A stretch of 64,000 nucleotides of DNA from Owenia fusiformis (lineage: Eukaryota; Annelida; Polychaeta; Sabellida; Oweniidae): contig CAIIXF020000007.1 of the NCBI GenBank assembly GCA_903813345.2, positions 37,344,759-37,408,758 on the forward strand, in the 5' to 3' direction. The notes beneath the pieces were generated by a model. The model was not told where the DNA came from, made no database searches, and was given only the letters and a program-made list of their open reading frames with translations. Shown here piece by piece: positions 23,442 to 35,078 of the stretch. A program made the translations under genes and the position numbers. The first letter of the stretch is position 1, and each line of letters starts with the position of its first letter.

Positions 23442-23618
23442 ATGGCGAATCAAGAAAATGTAACATATTCAAGTCAGTGTTATGTTCCAGATTCATTAAT
23501 ACAGGAGATTGAAACGTTTGAAAACTATTACGACACTAAAAATAACGTGGCATGTTATATTCCAAATAAGGTAAGAATTTCGCAATCAACGGACACACCC
23601 CAACCAAACACTGTATAG
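23442..23618 (+). CDS. Small open frame or first exon, unknown protein
   Basis: An ATG-initiated frame of 58 codons, beginning MANQENVTYSSQCYVPDS, ends at a TAG (23616-23618). After codon 43 (23570) there is a consensus donor (aataag/gtaaga) in phase 0, so it could be a first coding exon of 129 bp. A second open frame, shifted relative to the first, takes over at 23612 (CIDVKITENGSYYKCLADMY) and runs to 23761. One alternative is a single reading frame of about 108 codons broken by an indel near 23615. The start codon sits in the right arm of a short hairpin (gattcgcca at 23401, tggcgaatc at 23443). No family recognised. Confidence 0.3.
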   Translation: MANQENVTYSSQCYVPDSLIQEIETFENYYDTKNNVACYIPNKVRISQSTDTPQPNTV

Positions 23619-24065
23619 ATGTAAAAATTACAGAAAATGGGTCATATTATAAATGTCTAGCGGATATGTATAAAATGAATGGAACGAGCGGTATTTCATT
23701 CATTGGAAACATAACATTCCTCGGACATGGACTGAATCTAAATCGCCTCATTTTGACGTAGACAAGTAATAATCGCATATTTGCAAAACTCCATTCACTT
23801 CCTACGTCAACGTAACTCCATAAAAATAAAATGTTGGAAAGTAATGAAAGGTTGAGCATGCGTTAAAATGTACTCCTAGAGTACGAAAATTCCAGAAAAT
23901 TAAAAACAGCCAATCAACAAAACCGAGCAAATAGGACGAACATTGATACATAATTAAGGCCATATTTAGAATAAATGATTACACAGGAAGTAACCTAAGG
24001 AGTACGAGGAACTTGTTTTGAACTAAATTACATCCATCGGCCACTCTAATCTCTCAATAGATCAA

Positions 24066-25726
24066 TAGGGTGGCTCAAAATAATTTTTTTTTGGAAATGT
24101 TATGCTCCCTACGTGAATCAAGTTGCATTTTGGGGTAAATATGACGTGTGATTTTTTTCAAATTTTTTAGTAAACTTTTAGGGGTCCCCCACAGCCTTTG
24201 AAGTTTGCCCATAGGTTTAACATTAGTGGGCGTCGACCAAAATCGTACTTTATAGAAGCTTTTTTTCTAGTGATTTATTTATGTTGTTTGAAGAAAACCA
24301 ACATTGTATATGATATGATTAGATGTTTAAATCATAATATAACTCTGTTTCATCATGTGAACTTATATAAAAGGTTATACTTACAATATCCTATTAACAA
24401 AATATCAGGTACATTCGACCAGTATAATTATTTGAACAAGTACAGTTTTAGAGAATCATGTCTCATATATGATTTGGTATTGTCATTATAATGGTTTAAA
24501 CTGTAAAAGGTATATTCATTCTTGACATTTAATGTTTTAAACATGGTTCAGATCAGCTTTTCTTATGTGACAATCTTCCTCTATGATCAGAGCATACAAC
24601 ACACACATTGTCACAATGCGCCGCATCACGGGTCATTTGAGAGCATTCCTGTACCAGCTTCACTGCTCGTTAAGCTGGATCATTAACAGAATGCAGGTCT
24701 TGACAGAAATTCTATCACCAGTACGACCCTGATATAGCAAACGCAGCTCTTCACAGTGTAAGACACCATCTATGGTACCTCTGCCCTGAATTAGTTGTTT
24801 TGTCCCTATTCGACGAATACATTGCCAGAGAGGAGAAGCAGGAGCTTGCTAAAGCACTGCTCAACATCCCACGGCCTGTACAATTTGCAACTGGCAAACC
24901 AGGACAGCCTGACTTCAACCCAGTTGCTGCTAACTTAGGCAATGTTAAACCATCACTAGCAATGTTTGTAACTGAGAGATCATGGCTCTTATCTCACCTC
25001 CTGGAATCAGGTCCAATAATATGGCTTCAAGAGAATCCAGTTGCATGGCATACATATCCAACTTATGTTCAAGCCCAGAATTTCTGCCAAGACCTGCATT
25101 CTGTTAATGATCCAGCTGAACGAGCAGTGAAGCTGGTACAGGAATGCTCTCAAATGACCCGTGATGCGGCGCATTGTGACAATGTGTGTGTTGTATGCTC
25201 TGATCATAGAGGAAGATTGTCACATATAAGAAAAGCTGATCTGAACCATATTTAAAACATTAAATGTCAAGAATGAATATACCTTTTACAGTTTAAACCA
25301 TTATAATGACAATACCAAATCATATATGAGACATGATTCTCTAAAACTGTACTTGTTCAAATAATTATACTGGTCGTATGTACCTGATATTTTGTTAATA
25401 GGATATTGTAAGTATAACCTTTTATATAAGTTAACATGATGAAACAGTGTAATATGATGATTTAAACATCTAATCATATCATATACAATGTTGGTTTTCT
25501 TCAAACAACATAGATAAATCACTAGAAAAAAAGCTTGTACAAAGTACAATTTTGGGCGACGCCCACTAATGTTAAGCCTATGGGCAAACTTTAGAGGCTG
25601 TGGGGGACCCCTAAAAGTTGACTAAAAAATTCGAAAAAAATCACAGGTGATATTTACCCCAAAATGCAACTCGATTCACGTAGGGAGCATAACATTTCCA
25701 AAAAAAAATTATTTTGAGCCACCCTA
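24066..25726. mobile_element. Fold-back DNA transposon with 8-bp TSD and cargo
   Basis: A 1661-bp element bounded by tagggtggctcaaaa and its inverse, with a perfect 8-bp target duplication TAGATCAA (24058-24065 and 25727-25734). The inverted arms are about 650 bp long (24066-24713 and 25077-25726) and roughly 95 percent alike, enclosing a 363-bp unique centre. The 8-bp duplication and TAGGG ends fit a hAT-type element. Coding sequence for a non-transposase-looking protein starts at the arm boundary and runs through the centre into the right arm, so the left arm carries an antisense copy of its end. Matching frames in the arms (24198-24491 plus, 25301-25549 minus) are arm sequence. Confidence 0.88.
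24713..25255 (+). CDS. Captured C-terminal protein fragment inside the fold-back element
   Basis: An open frame from the left-arm boundary to a TAA at 25253-25255, about 180 codons, without a proper start. Landmarks are YDPDIANAALHSVRHHLWYL, SLFDEYIAREEKQELAKAL, FVTERSWLLSHLLESGP and NDPAERAVKLVQECSQMTRD, then a short basic end. The HLWYL and ND-AER-VKL blocks resemble conserved parts of an uncharacterised protein group that I recall from invertebrate genomes, often repetitive; I cannot name it or its function. The last 60 codons lie in the right inverted arm, so any transcript crossing the element would fold into double-stranded RNA. No intron signals are seen. This could be the remnant of the element's own protein rather than a captured host gene. 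Confidence 0.6.
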   Translation, partial: YHQYDPDIANAALHSVRHHLWYLCPELVVLSLFDEYIAREEKQELAKALLNIPRPVQFATGKPGQPDFNPVAANLGNVKPSLAMFVTERSWLLSHLLESGPIIWLQENPVAWHTYPTYVQAQNFCQDLHSVNDPAERAVKLVQECSQMTRDAAHCDNVCVVCSDHRGRLSHIRKADLNHI

Positions 25727-25734
25727 TAGATCAA

Positions 25735-26303
25735 GGTTATTTTGATGATCGTCATGGGGCTAATTTGGGTTAAAACACGAAGAGCATAACAAATCATCAT
25801 TAAAATTGTTCCCGCTTTTAGTTGATTGCAAAAATTAATAAATAATAAGAAAGACTTGTTTACATTCAAAGACAATCAAGTGAAAAATAGTAACACCTAT
25901 AAGATACATCATTCATAAAAAAATGATATATAAAAAAAACAATGAATATTCTACAAAACGGTAAGAGGGGGTGTTGGCGTAAATCATAAATCATTAATGG
26001 GATGTGTCTATAAAAAAGTTAATTGATAATAGAATGACGTGAGTCTTTGTTAATCGCTAGAGATTTCTAACTGCAAAGAGATTAAACCGATCATTAGATA
26101 AGGTGGGCACATCCATATTCTCAAAGGAATTTTTGACAACATCACGATTTATAAATGAGAGAAAAAGTACGTAGGTGGTATAATTCTGTTACATTACATA
26201 GTTCGCCACTTATTTTGCAAATTAATACGATACAATTTCATTAAGTAGATTATTTAGATATAGTCTATCATTAACACAATTTCCTCGACCCACCCTCCAT
26301 ATT
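25735..26303. other. Unassigned AT-rich DNA
   Basis: Nothing recognised. Confidence 0.5.
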
Positions 26304-26366
26304 GTTACCATAGAAACAGTAACCGACCAATCATAGCCTTTTGTGGATGATATTGTATAATAAAAG
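26304..26366 (+). promoter_or_regulatory. Possible core promoter (X-box-like, CCAAT, TATA)
   Basis: In order and sensible spacing on the plus strand: an RFX-like gttaccatagaaac (26304-26317), CCAAT (26327-26331) and tataataaaag (26356-26366). No convincing coding exon follows within 1 kb; the 83-codon frame at 26717 lacks an ATG and is not called. Confidence 0.25.
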
Positions 26367-28527
26367 TCCAAGTCTTCATGAACTCATATCTAGTTAATTA
26401 ATCTATTTACTAAAGGTATACAATTCCCACAGTTGACCTCTCTCAGGTGAATTAATGTAAAATATCAGTAAATTGTAAAACAAAACAATTAAATCGTCCT
26501 TTACAAATTGAAAAAAAAAATAAAAAAATAAATAACATCAAACGAATATAGGAAAATATCTTACAATGGATAAATAAATATTAATTGTCTATCAAGATCC
26601 ATCAAAATTATGAACAGCCTTCAACCTAATTATATACCTAATTCAGAAAGTAATAGATTTCATTCGAGCATATTAAGCATAATTATATTTAAAGCTAAAC
26701 TCGAGAATGAAATGCGGTGACATTGAAAAAATTGTTGAGACATCCTCTTGGGACTATCCTGCAGTTAAGTGGTTTTAAAACACAAGTTTTTACTGCAGCC
26801 CTCAAAAAATCACAAAATGTACATGTTCCAAAAGTTGAAATATTTGAAAAGGGACTCAAATCACAAAAAAATAAAGTATTTGAGAATAAAGTTGAAAGTC
26901 TCAATTATACAGAAATGCTAAAAAATCTGACACTTCATTCAAATTTTGAAGAGAAAACGAGTAAATAAAAGTTAGCAGATATATTTTCAGGAGCGGTGTT
27001 TTGTGGTTTTGTGCAGACAATAGGAAGTCGTATAGGAAGTGAAATCAGACATATACAGCATACAGACTTATAATAGGACTTCATTAACTATATATGCATG
27101 TCATACATAAAAAAAAGTCTCACATGTAAATACCAAAATTTAAAGGCTCAAACTTAAAGGCCCTCCTCTCCCAAGAAATATCTTTAAGTTAACTGTTCAG
27201 AATTAGAAGCCCTATTGTATTAAAAAAAGGAATTCAGAGAAAAACAACACAATGACAGGTCCCTGACCAGAATGGATTAAGTATTCCCATTGCATCTGCT
27301 AGTCTTTAAAGTAGCTATGAAGACACCCACACAAAAGTCTGAGAAGCTTGAACATTGACACGGAGCAAGATTCAAGAGTCTCACGATTATAAATGACTTC
27401 CTGTCGAATATCATAAAATTATGTATAACTTCAAAGAATATGCTTTTCCCAATTACAAAAGTAATTCCAACGTTTTCATATTTTATCGCACAATACTGGC
27501 ATTTGCGAGAACAAATATGACCGACATCGACTCTCGTCAAATATTGTACCAGATCAAAATTTGATGGAGAATTAAAATCATCTTGACGCCAGAAAATTCT
27601 TCATACTGCTTATTAACTGAACTTATATTTATAATATGAATCAGCTTGTCGCAATTATAGCAGATCTACTTGGCATTCAATGGCGATTTGTTAACTTAGT
27701 GGAGAAAATTAACGATAAAATGTATTAAACCTGAGAGGTTTTTATCGAGACTTGACATTGATTCGCGATTGCCTTATAGACACTACAAGTTACATTATAT
27801 GATAATAACGAGGAACTGAATGTTAAGACGTTTATGTATATATATATACCATATATGGTAAAAAATGAGAGAATTTGCAAAATAATAAACAAAATTTCTA
27901 TTGTGTATGTATGTATATATTTATTGTCCTTTATATAAAGGAGATGCAAACTAACTCTAAATTATTTAGAAATAAAAAAAATTAAGTATAAATTTTTTAG
28001 AGATGAGAGATGTAAATGGTAAAGTTTTAGATTTAAAACAAAGATATTGCAAATGTGAATCTATGTTGGATTCCATGAAAATGCAATTATAGAAACAAAA
28101 TTTGCATTTTATCGGTCATTAGTCCACTGTGGCCTGAATTGGCGATCACTTTGGAATACTAATTAGCCAATAGAAAAGAGACCTAAAATCCGCGGAAATT
28201 GAAAAAATTGACCAGGATCATCTAAATGTAATCAGACAGTGATAAAACTGATAGACTATGATGAAAAAATCCCAAGACTACAATAATTCTTTCCAAAAGG
28301 ATTATGTAATAATGAAAACAACGATGAATTAGGAAAATATATGACCTCAGTACGATAGAGTCAATCTTCTTATGAGACAAACATTAGTAGGCCTCTCCTA
28401 TATCCTTAAATGATTAAACTATCCTCATAAGAAAACCAAATGAAAGAGAACATAGTTTTGATTCAAGATCCTGAACCCCTTCTTCTTCATCTACTTAAAC
28501 AGACATGAAAGGGAGAGGTGAGAAAAA
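26367..28527. other. Unassigned AT-rich DNA
   Basis: No exon with splice context was found; the 87-codon minus frame at 27277 and the lysine-rich plus frame at 26717 are not supported. Confidence 0.45.
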
Positions 28528-28664
28528 GTGTTCACATAGGAGGTGTTCAGACCAGAAAGGTGTTCAGACCAAAAAGGCATTCAGATATACAGGTTTTACT
28601 GTAGAACTATAAGGACTGAGAAAAAGTTTTCATCTTGAGATGTTCAGATGTACAGGTTTGACTG
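28528..28664. mobile_element. CAGTAAAACCTG-family remnants, two right ends
   Basis: Two successive right ends (acaggttttactg at 28601 and acaggtttgactg at 28664), preceded by aggtgttcagacc units. No left end is present. Confidence 0.65.
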
Positions 28665-28786
28665 TATATGAAGGCTGCAAATGTACCAATTTGGTACAAT
28701 TCCCCAGTGGCATTTAAAAGCTGAAGAAACATTTACAAATTACAAACAGATTGTTGATTAGAGATCAATCCTGTCCTAAAAGCAAT

Positions 28787-28990
28787 TACTACAATTTGCA
28801 AAATGGTCACTACAATTTGCAAAAATGGTCACTACAATTTGCGAAAATGGTCACTACAATTTGCAAAATGGTTACTACAATTTGCAAAAATTGTCACTAC
28901 AATTTGCAAAAATGGTGTTTAATTTGTAAAATGTTCCCTACAATTTTTAAAAATGGTTACTACAATTAGTAAAATGGTCACTACATTTTG
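28787..28990. repeat. Minisatellite of about 22 bp, 9 copies
   Basis: The unit is ctacaatttgcaaaaatggt plus ca, degenerating towards the right. Confidence 0.9.
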
Positions 28991-29802
28991 TAAAAAAATG
29001 GACACCTTCACTCATTGCAAGACTTCAAACTGAGAAAATATGAGAGAAAAAAGCATAGAATTAGGATGTACAGTCTATTGCACAAACTCAAAAATATACC
29101 ATATCAGGTAAATGCCTATTTATATCTCTAAAAGGACATCTTAGCCAACACTGAGAATCAAACTGTTGACTGTCGGCTGATATGACCACTTTTTATTGCC
29201 AACTCATTTAAATATGAATAGTATCTGCTACTATCCTTATTCATATATAAATTAATAGTAGGCTGACAGCCGACAGTTGAATTTGTGAATCCAACCTTAA
29301 TATAACTTGGCACATTTAATGAGTTTATGCCTGAGACTGTATACTGTTAAGTAAATGATTTCCTCTTACATGTGTTATATTAGACTTGTTGATAATTTTA
29401 TTTTATCAATTGTTATCACATAGTGGATACTTTATTCTAGAGATAAACTCAAGGAGTATAAATGTACCCAGTGTACTTCAGGTCATGGATTTAAAATTGC
29501 AAAATTAAAAATCAGAGAACTTGTACCTTCTGATGAAGTTTTTTTTCTTTGTTTCAAATGATTATTCATTAACTGAAAATAGAGGAGGGGGGAATAACGA
29601 GACTAGGTGATTGACCAATCTTTCGTTTATTTTTGTTTCATTCTAAAGAACTTAAATAACTTGAATAAGCCTGCTTTAACCATGCATAATCATAGAATTA
29701 CATCTACAGTGACTGTTGTTTTCATTGTTTCAAATTGCAATGTTCCTAGTAGGGGAGGGGGGGTTCCCGAAGACAAGTGATTAACTCATTTTCAATACTC
29801 TA
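28991..29802. other. Unassigned DNA
   Basis: A weak inverted pair (tgactgtcggct at about 29168, agccgacagttga at about 29270) may mark a MITE of about 115 bp. Nothing else recognised. Confidence 0.45.
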
Positions 29803-29962
29803 CAGTAAAACCTGCCTAATTCAAATACAACATTGACCGACCAAGTGTTCAGATTGACAGGTGTTCACATTTTAAGTTTTTCTAAATGCACATTAAAAAT
29901 GGGACCAAAATGTTTGTCCATTGAAAGGATGAAAGAGGTGTTTTAATATACGAGTTTTACTG
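29803..29962. mobile_element. CAGTAAAACCTG-ended MITE
   Basis: Left end cagtaaaacctgcctaat and right end acgagttttactg, with TA on both sides. The interior holds gtgttcagattgacaggtgt. Confidence 0.8.
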
Positions 29963-30187
29963 TATTTATTCAAAACTTGGATTTTTGATGTCCCATGATT
30001 GAAAATTAGATCTTGTAATCTAATTGTTTCTAGAAATGACCTGACTGTAGCCGAAGCTACTGATCGCTCGCAATGACGCAATTTAATGCATGGATATCGT
30101 AGTGTCTCATTTCTCGGAGATTAGATGTGCTGGGAATGGGTTATTAACCACAGATTGTCTGAGAGCAAATGGTCCTTGAAAGTTTAC

Positions 30188-30307
30188 CTTAAGGACTGCT
30201 CGACTACTTAAAACAACTTTCCCCGTTTCCGTTGGCACTTCACGATTGTAGACAAATGTGTCAAATGTATCTTGATGTGTTAACAGTTTTTTAAAATACC
30301 ATGGCAA
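30188..30307 (-). CDS. Possible internal exon, 120 bp, unknown protein
   Basis: On the minus strand a good acceptor (ctttttgcatttagtataacag) is followed by 40 open codons, beginning LPWYFKKLLTHQDTFDTFVY and ending SSRAVLK, then a donor (cttaag/gtaaac). Both intron phases are 0 and the composition is more protein-like than the surroundings. No family recognised. If real, it belongs to a minus-strand gene whose other exons lie elsewhere. Confidence 0.35.
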
Positions 30308-30487
30308 CTGTTATACTAAATGCAAAAAGAACATGGTCAGTTTCTATCGATGAATGATGGATTAAGAAAGAAAGAGACACAGTCATATAAAGCTCTTGTG
30401 TATTTAAGTCTTTGTTAAAGATAACTGAAATAAAGGGAATTTTTTTCTATAGTTGTGTTTTTCATTCTTTAACTAAGCATTCGTCCT

Positions 30488-30640
30488 TTCTCCATAGCAA
30501 AGAATTTGAAATTGCTGCTTTATAACACCGTTTCCAGCCTTCATTCAGTATTGGTGATCGAGATGACCCATTGATATAATTGTTTTTCCATTTTGTGATT
30601 TTGTTTCTTTAAAAGCTTACATTATATCTATCATGCTACT
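30488..30640. repeat. Dispersed repeat shared with about 43370-43545
   Basis: Same orientation in both places, with landmarks cagccttcattc, ggtgatc, attgatataat and cttacattat. Each copy lies just upstream of a minus-strand exon candidate (30.2 and 42.9 kb). The family is unknown. Confidence 0.6.
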
Positions 30641-30648
30641 TGAATTTA

Positions 30649-30738
30649 AGTGCTCACACCAATTGCAGAAACTACAAAAGTGCTCACACCAATTGCAGAA
30701 ACTACAAAAGTGCTCACACCAATTGCAAAAGCTACAAA
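30649..30738. repeat. 30-bp tandem repeat, 3 copies
   Basis: Three copies of aagtgctcacaccaattgca followed by gaaactacaa; the last is slightly altered. Confidence 0.93.
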
Positions 30739-31950
30739 GTTTATCCATTTAAGTTGTTTTTCTGGAATAGCGATATCAATTTTAGTCTTGAAAATACAAC
30801 TTTGAAACTAACACCAATACAAAAATGATAGCTTTTCTATCGCAAAATACAACCTTAGTTCAGGCTGAAAGTCGTAGATACGGGATAGATGTTACGCACA
30901 TTGGATACACAATATCTAGCTTGTTACGAGTCTCAAGTACAATGTTGAATTCCTCCAGGGTACGCTAATCTGTGTTAGCTTAGGGATAAAATATGTTCAA
31001 GGTTATGTTTTGAAATGCCAAAATGCTAAAAATAAAGAGAAATCGGCAAGGAATAGATTAAGTAAACATGTAGTACATACTTTATCTTTTGAAAAATCCC
31101 AGATTACAAGGAAAATTACCGTTAGGTATCAAATGTCATGATTGCTAAAATAGAAAACATTAATTTGGAATTAATAATGATCGGAGGGAAAAAAATCACT
31201 TTAGTCAACCCAAAATGATAGAAATCAGAAATGTTCACATTTTGGGAGAAAATGTGCAAAATATGCATGATTGAAGCACTGATTTGAGGTGACTCGAGAA
31301 AAATATTTTGTAAGGCTTTGTTGATTCATAAGTATTTGGAGTAACGGTAAATCTCTTCCACTGATAAACTTAGATGTTCTTCCAGAATGAAACTTTCAAG
31401 AAGGTCACGCTGTTTTTATTCATAAACCAAACCAAGAAATTCGCAAAAGTTTTGCGACAATAATGCATATAACACGATAGTAAGCAGAAATGCTTGAAAA
31501 TTGCATGTTTCATTCAATTATTCTAAGCAACCAAACAAATGCTTTAACCCAGATATTTCAAATTAGAAGGCTGATTTCGGAGGATGGTCCCGATGATGGA
31601 GCTCTTCAAACATACAGTTAATTAGTCTTCTTCAACTTAGCTGTACTTAGAGTTTGTGTATTTCCACATAACAAGTCAGATTTCAGAGATGAGAAAGAAA
31701 GCACATTGGGAGAGGAAATCTGCAATGGAGATACATGAGTAACAGAACCAATAAGTGCACAGCTATAAGCGAATACCTACTAAAGTGGTAGATCTGCATT
31801 TTAAGACCAATTTTTGATAATTTAGCCTAAAATCCAATAAGGCCAATAATCCAATAAGGCCTCCTAATTGAGGCCCTACAAGTTTTTGGGCATGAAAAAA
31901 TGGGCCAGATCCACCATTGTATGCTTATTAGAATTGTAAACATTAATGTA
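30739..31950. other. Unassigned DNA
   Basis: No gene or repeat recognised. Confidence 0.5.
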
Positions 31951-32383
31951 CAGTAAAACCTGTCTGATGAAATGCACTTATGTTATAGATACACATGGAA
32001 CAGTTTTTAACAGAACTAACGCCTATTGCCTTTTTTGTAATCCATTTTTAACGTTTCACCAACTATAACTTCGCTTCTTGCAATTAAGTCCACATAAACC
32101 AAATCTAAACTGGTAGTGAACTTCTGCTTAGTTGAAACAAATGGACCATTTGAGTCAGATATAGAAACCCTTACAAAAGATATTGAAAACCCTTGCAAAA
32201 TGTATGGAAACCCTTTCAAACTAACATTATTCTCTGGATGAATAATTGTTCAGTGCTCTGAACACTAAAAAATGCTCATTTTAAACTGTACCTAAAATTG
32301 TCCAAATTTTGTTATCTCCCTTGAAACATGTGACTTCTTGCTCCCAAACACTTTATGCCAGTCTCAGTAGGCAGATTTTACTG
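31951..32383. mobile_element. CAGTAAAACCTG-family ends around unrelated sequence
   Basis: The left end cagtaaaacctgtctgat and the right end tcagtaggcagattttactg are each next to TA. From about 32250 to the right end the family interior is visible; between 31976 and 32250 the sequence is not family-like and holds an exon candidate. Two separate insertions may be involved. Confidence 0.6.
32069..32204 (-). CDS. Possible exon, resembles the one at 40811-40950
   Basis: On the minus strand the frame reads SISDSNGPFVSTKQKF, then TTSLDLVYVDLIARSEVIVG, up to a possible donor (atagttg/gtgaaa) in phase 1. It stays open past that to a TAG at 32016-32018. The upstream part contains a short repeat (agggtttc-tat) that could supply the acceptor (ttttgcaag), which fixes only a rough start. 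The pattern KQ-x-x-x-LDLVYVDL aligns with KQGLEVDLVLLD at 40.8 kb, and both split a Gly codon at the donor. The domain is unknown. Chance similarity is possible. Confidence 0.27.
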
Positions 32384-33630
32384 TACAGTAAATAAATAAT
32401 GCGAAACAGGCTCCAAAAAGAATTACATAAAATACCAAAAGGCTCATTAGCCCTACATCAAACCCGTTATAAAAAACATCATTATGGGAAAGGTTCAAAG
32501 ATGGAGGATGGATGAGAGACTACCATTGATAATTCTAACAATAACTAACTCTAATATATATTTCATTGATGTTACTGTCAAAATTAATAATAACATTGGA
32601 CAATAGATCATATTAAATCGCCACTCTACATGCAAAGTTCATTAGGTCCTCTAATGTTCTTACTGTTGATATTATTTATCTCTTAAAATAAGGTCATTCA
32701 CTGAGTCGGTTGAATTCACCATAAAAACAGGGAAATTAGTAATATCAAAAGCCAGAAAAGGGAAATACAAGCAAGTATTGCATTCCATTGAGGGCGATCC
32801 TCGTTCATCTTATTTTTTGATCACATGGTACTATATTAACCAATCAATTTTCAAGAATTCTAGCAATGATATAATAATATCCAAGACTATACGTATAAAG
32901 GTCATTTATCTAAAATATACTTACAAGTGAACAAGCAAAATATATCATCTCTGACAATATAAAAGAAAATGCTTTTTGAATTGCATTATGTACATGTGAT
33001 CGGCACTCCTTATATGGAATTGCATGAATTCCATAAAACCAAAGATCAAAATGCTACGAACAGATTAAGTCCCCTTCCCTGCTGTGTCTTTTGCGAAACA
33101 AAACCCATGAACAACTTATCGTCAGGAACAGCCTTAATCCCATCTTGAAATCCAATAGAATTTTACATAAAATCTAAGAGGTGAAATATCAAGCAATTTG
33201 CTTAGTAAATGTTATTCTATAAGTTCGTTTAGCCTGATGGGGACTTATAAGTGTGAAATCGCTTCATCTAATGCTTTTGTATATATGTTATACGTAAACC
33301 CGAGGCCAGTAACTCTGGCTATATTTCTATAGTCAGTTTTAACAAAACAATTAATTTTTTAATCATAAGATTATTTTATCATAAGATTTATCTAATCATT
33401 AAAATGAAATAATTGTTTGAAACCAATTTTGATGATATTTTTCGTTATTTAAGTAACTCTTATCATTTTATAATTAGATTTAATAAATACATATTAATGG
33501 AGTGGATAACAATACAAAATAAAAAATTACTTTTGTTTTGAAATAAGAGTGTTTGGAAAAGGGGGAAAAAACCAGGGTTCAAAGATGACATGCGCTTATA
33601 ATGTAAATCTGTATTGAGATGACATCGTCG
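32384..33630. other. Unassigned AT-rich DNA
   Basis: Nothing recognised. Confidence 0.5.
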
Positions 33631-33633
33631 CTG

Positions 33634-33724
33634 ATTGGTTTAGCGAGTCGATCGTTGATTGGTTTAAAACTAGGTCAATTTGTAAACATTCGCCATTTTG
33701 TAAACAAATATACGTACTTCCGGG
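33634..33724 (+). promoter_or_regulatory. Possible TATA-less promoter
   Basis: Two inverted CCAAT boxes (attgg at 33634 and 33658), a YY1-type gccattttg (33692-33700) and an ETS-type acttccggg (33716-33724) lie within 90 bases in a CpG-richer patch. A donor-like ttg/gtaaga follows at 33799, so a short 5' untranslated exon would fit. Confidence 0.35.
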
Positions 33725-33904
33725 AAAGGAGTATGCGCGAAGGAGAAAATTGTATGTCATCAATTGAATCCTGGGGTTTTCCCTCCTCTTAGTGCTTGGT
33801 AAGATAAGTAGGCGAATGACATCATAGGGGATAGGGTATATATTACAGTACATATGATTGAGATTGCTATGGGAAAATATCATCTAATCTGAGTGAGATC
33901 ATAA

Positions 33905-34063
33905 GATGCTGTTCTTCAAGGAGAGATCCCAGGAAATGAGGATGGTGCAGAAATTATGTTCCCTAATGAACCAAAACCAGAAAAGTTGGCAAAGTATGAT
34001 AGCATAAGTCATAAAATATCTCTATTGAATATATACCCAGGAGAAAAATCAAGAAATATTTAA
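33905..34063 (+). CDS. Possible terminal exon, unknown protein
   Basis: An open frame of 52 codons to a TAA at 34061, reading DAVLQGEIPGNEDGAEIMF, then PNEPKPEKLAKYDSISHK and LLNIYPGEKSRNI. A good acceptor lies inside it (gttcttcaag, ending 33920), and a promoter-like cluster with a donor sits 100-270 bases upstream. A different frame starting ATG at 33906 is also open for 33 codons, so the reading frame is uncertain. No family recognised. Confidence 0.3.
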   Translation, partial: DAVLQGEIPGNEDGAEIMFPNEPKPEKLAKYDSISHKISLLNIYPGEKSRNI

Positions 34064-34223
34064 GATATAATATGACCAGTACTTCTATTCTAGCAAAATT
34101 CTCTCTCGTTGTTTTTTTTTTGTTTTTTTTTCGATTACCTTATTCAGGTGTTTCACAAGAATTACTCACAAAACAGGCTAAATAAATGAAAACAACAGCT
34201 AAGATTAATGGAAATCATGAATA

Positions 34224-35073
34224 CACCCTATGCAGACAGAGCCTGTGGGAAATATTGGGTGCGGCGCAAATGAGCGGAGGGTGCGGAGCTAACGGTCATT
34301 TTTGAATTTAAAATTGGGATATTTCTGAAACTAAGCCGTTTTGGGACTTCAAATATACCAAGATATGTGTATTTGACACCAAATATCAATAAAATTGTGA
34401 AAATAGTAACTGCAATTCATTTTATAGCGACGCAGTATGCCTTAAACATTTCCCAGACCTATATATTTTGAGACTATCCTTTTAATACTGCGTCCCCAGC
34501 ATTCATAAAAAATGGTGTTCAAGATACACTACCCATGCAAATTATTTTTGCATCTTGGAAGCCAGGCAGTATCTGTGTGATTTTATAAAAATTCGGAAAT
34601 GTTCTTCAGATATGAGCCCCTCTAAATATTGGGTGCGGAGCTACGTTTATGGAGCTGCTCCGCACCCAATATTTAGAGGGGGCTCATATCTGAAAAAATT
34701 TCCGAATTTTTATAAAATCACACAGATACTGCCTGGCTTCCAAGATGCAAAAATAATTTGTATAGATAGTGCACCTTGAACACCATTTTTTATGAATGCT
34801 GGGGACTCAGTATTAAAAGGATAATTTCAAAATATATAGGTCTGGGAAAGGTTTGAGGCACACTGCGTCGCTATAGAATGAATTGCGCTACTATTTTCAC
34901 AATTGTATTGATATTTGGTGTCAAATACACATATCTTGGTATATTTGAAGTCCCAAAACGGCTTAGTTTCAGAAATATCCCAAATTTAAATTCAAAAATA
35001 ACCGTTAGCTCCGCACCCTCCGCTCATTTGCTCCGCACCCAATATTTCCCACAGGCTCTGTCTGCATAGGGTG
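34224..35073. mobile_element. Near-perfect 850-bp palindrome with GAATA flanks
   Basis: Arms of about 415 bp meet around 34649 with only about 17 unpaired bases. The ends caccctatgc / gcatagggtg are flanked by GAATA on both sides (34219-34223, 35074-35078), a likely 5-bp target duplication. Within each arm gggtgcggagct-type motifs recur near both ends. Frames crossing it (34555-34779) are arm sequence, not genes. Confidence 0.85.
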
Positions 35074-35078
35074 GAATA

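Noticed and set aside
26717-26968. 83-codon lysine-rich plus frame
   Set aside because: Starts with GTG, no ATG, no domain and no splice context.
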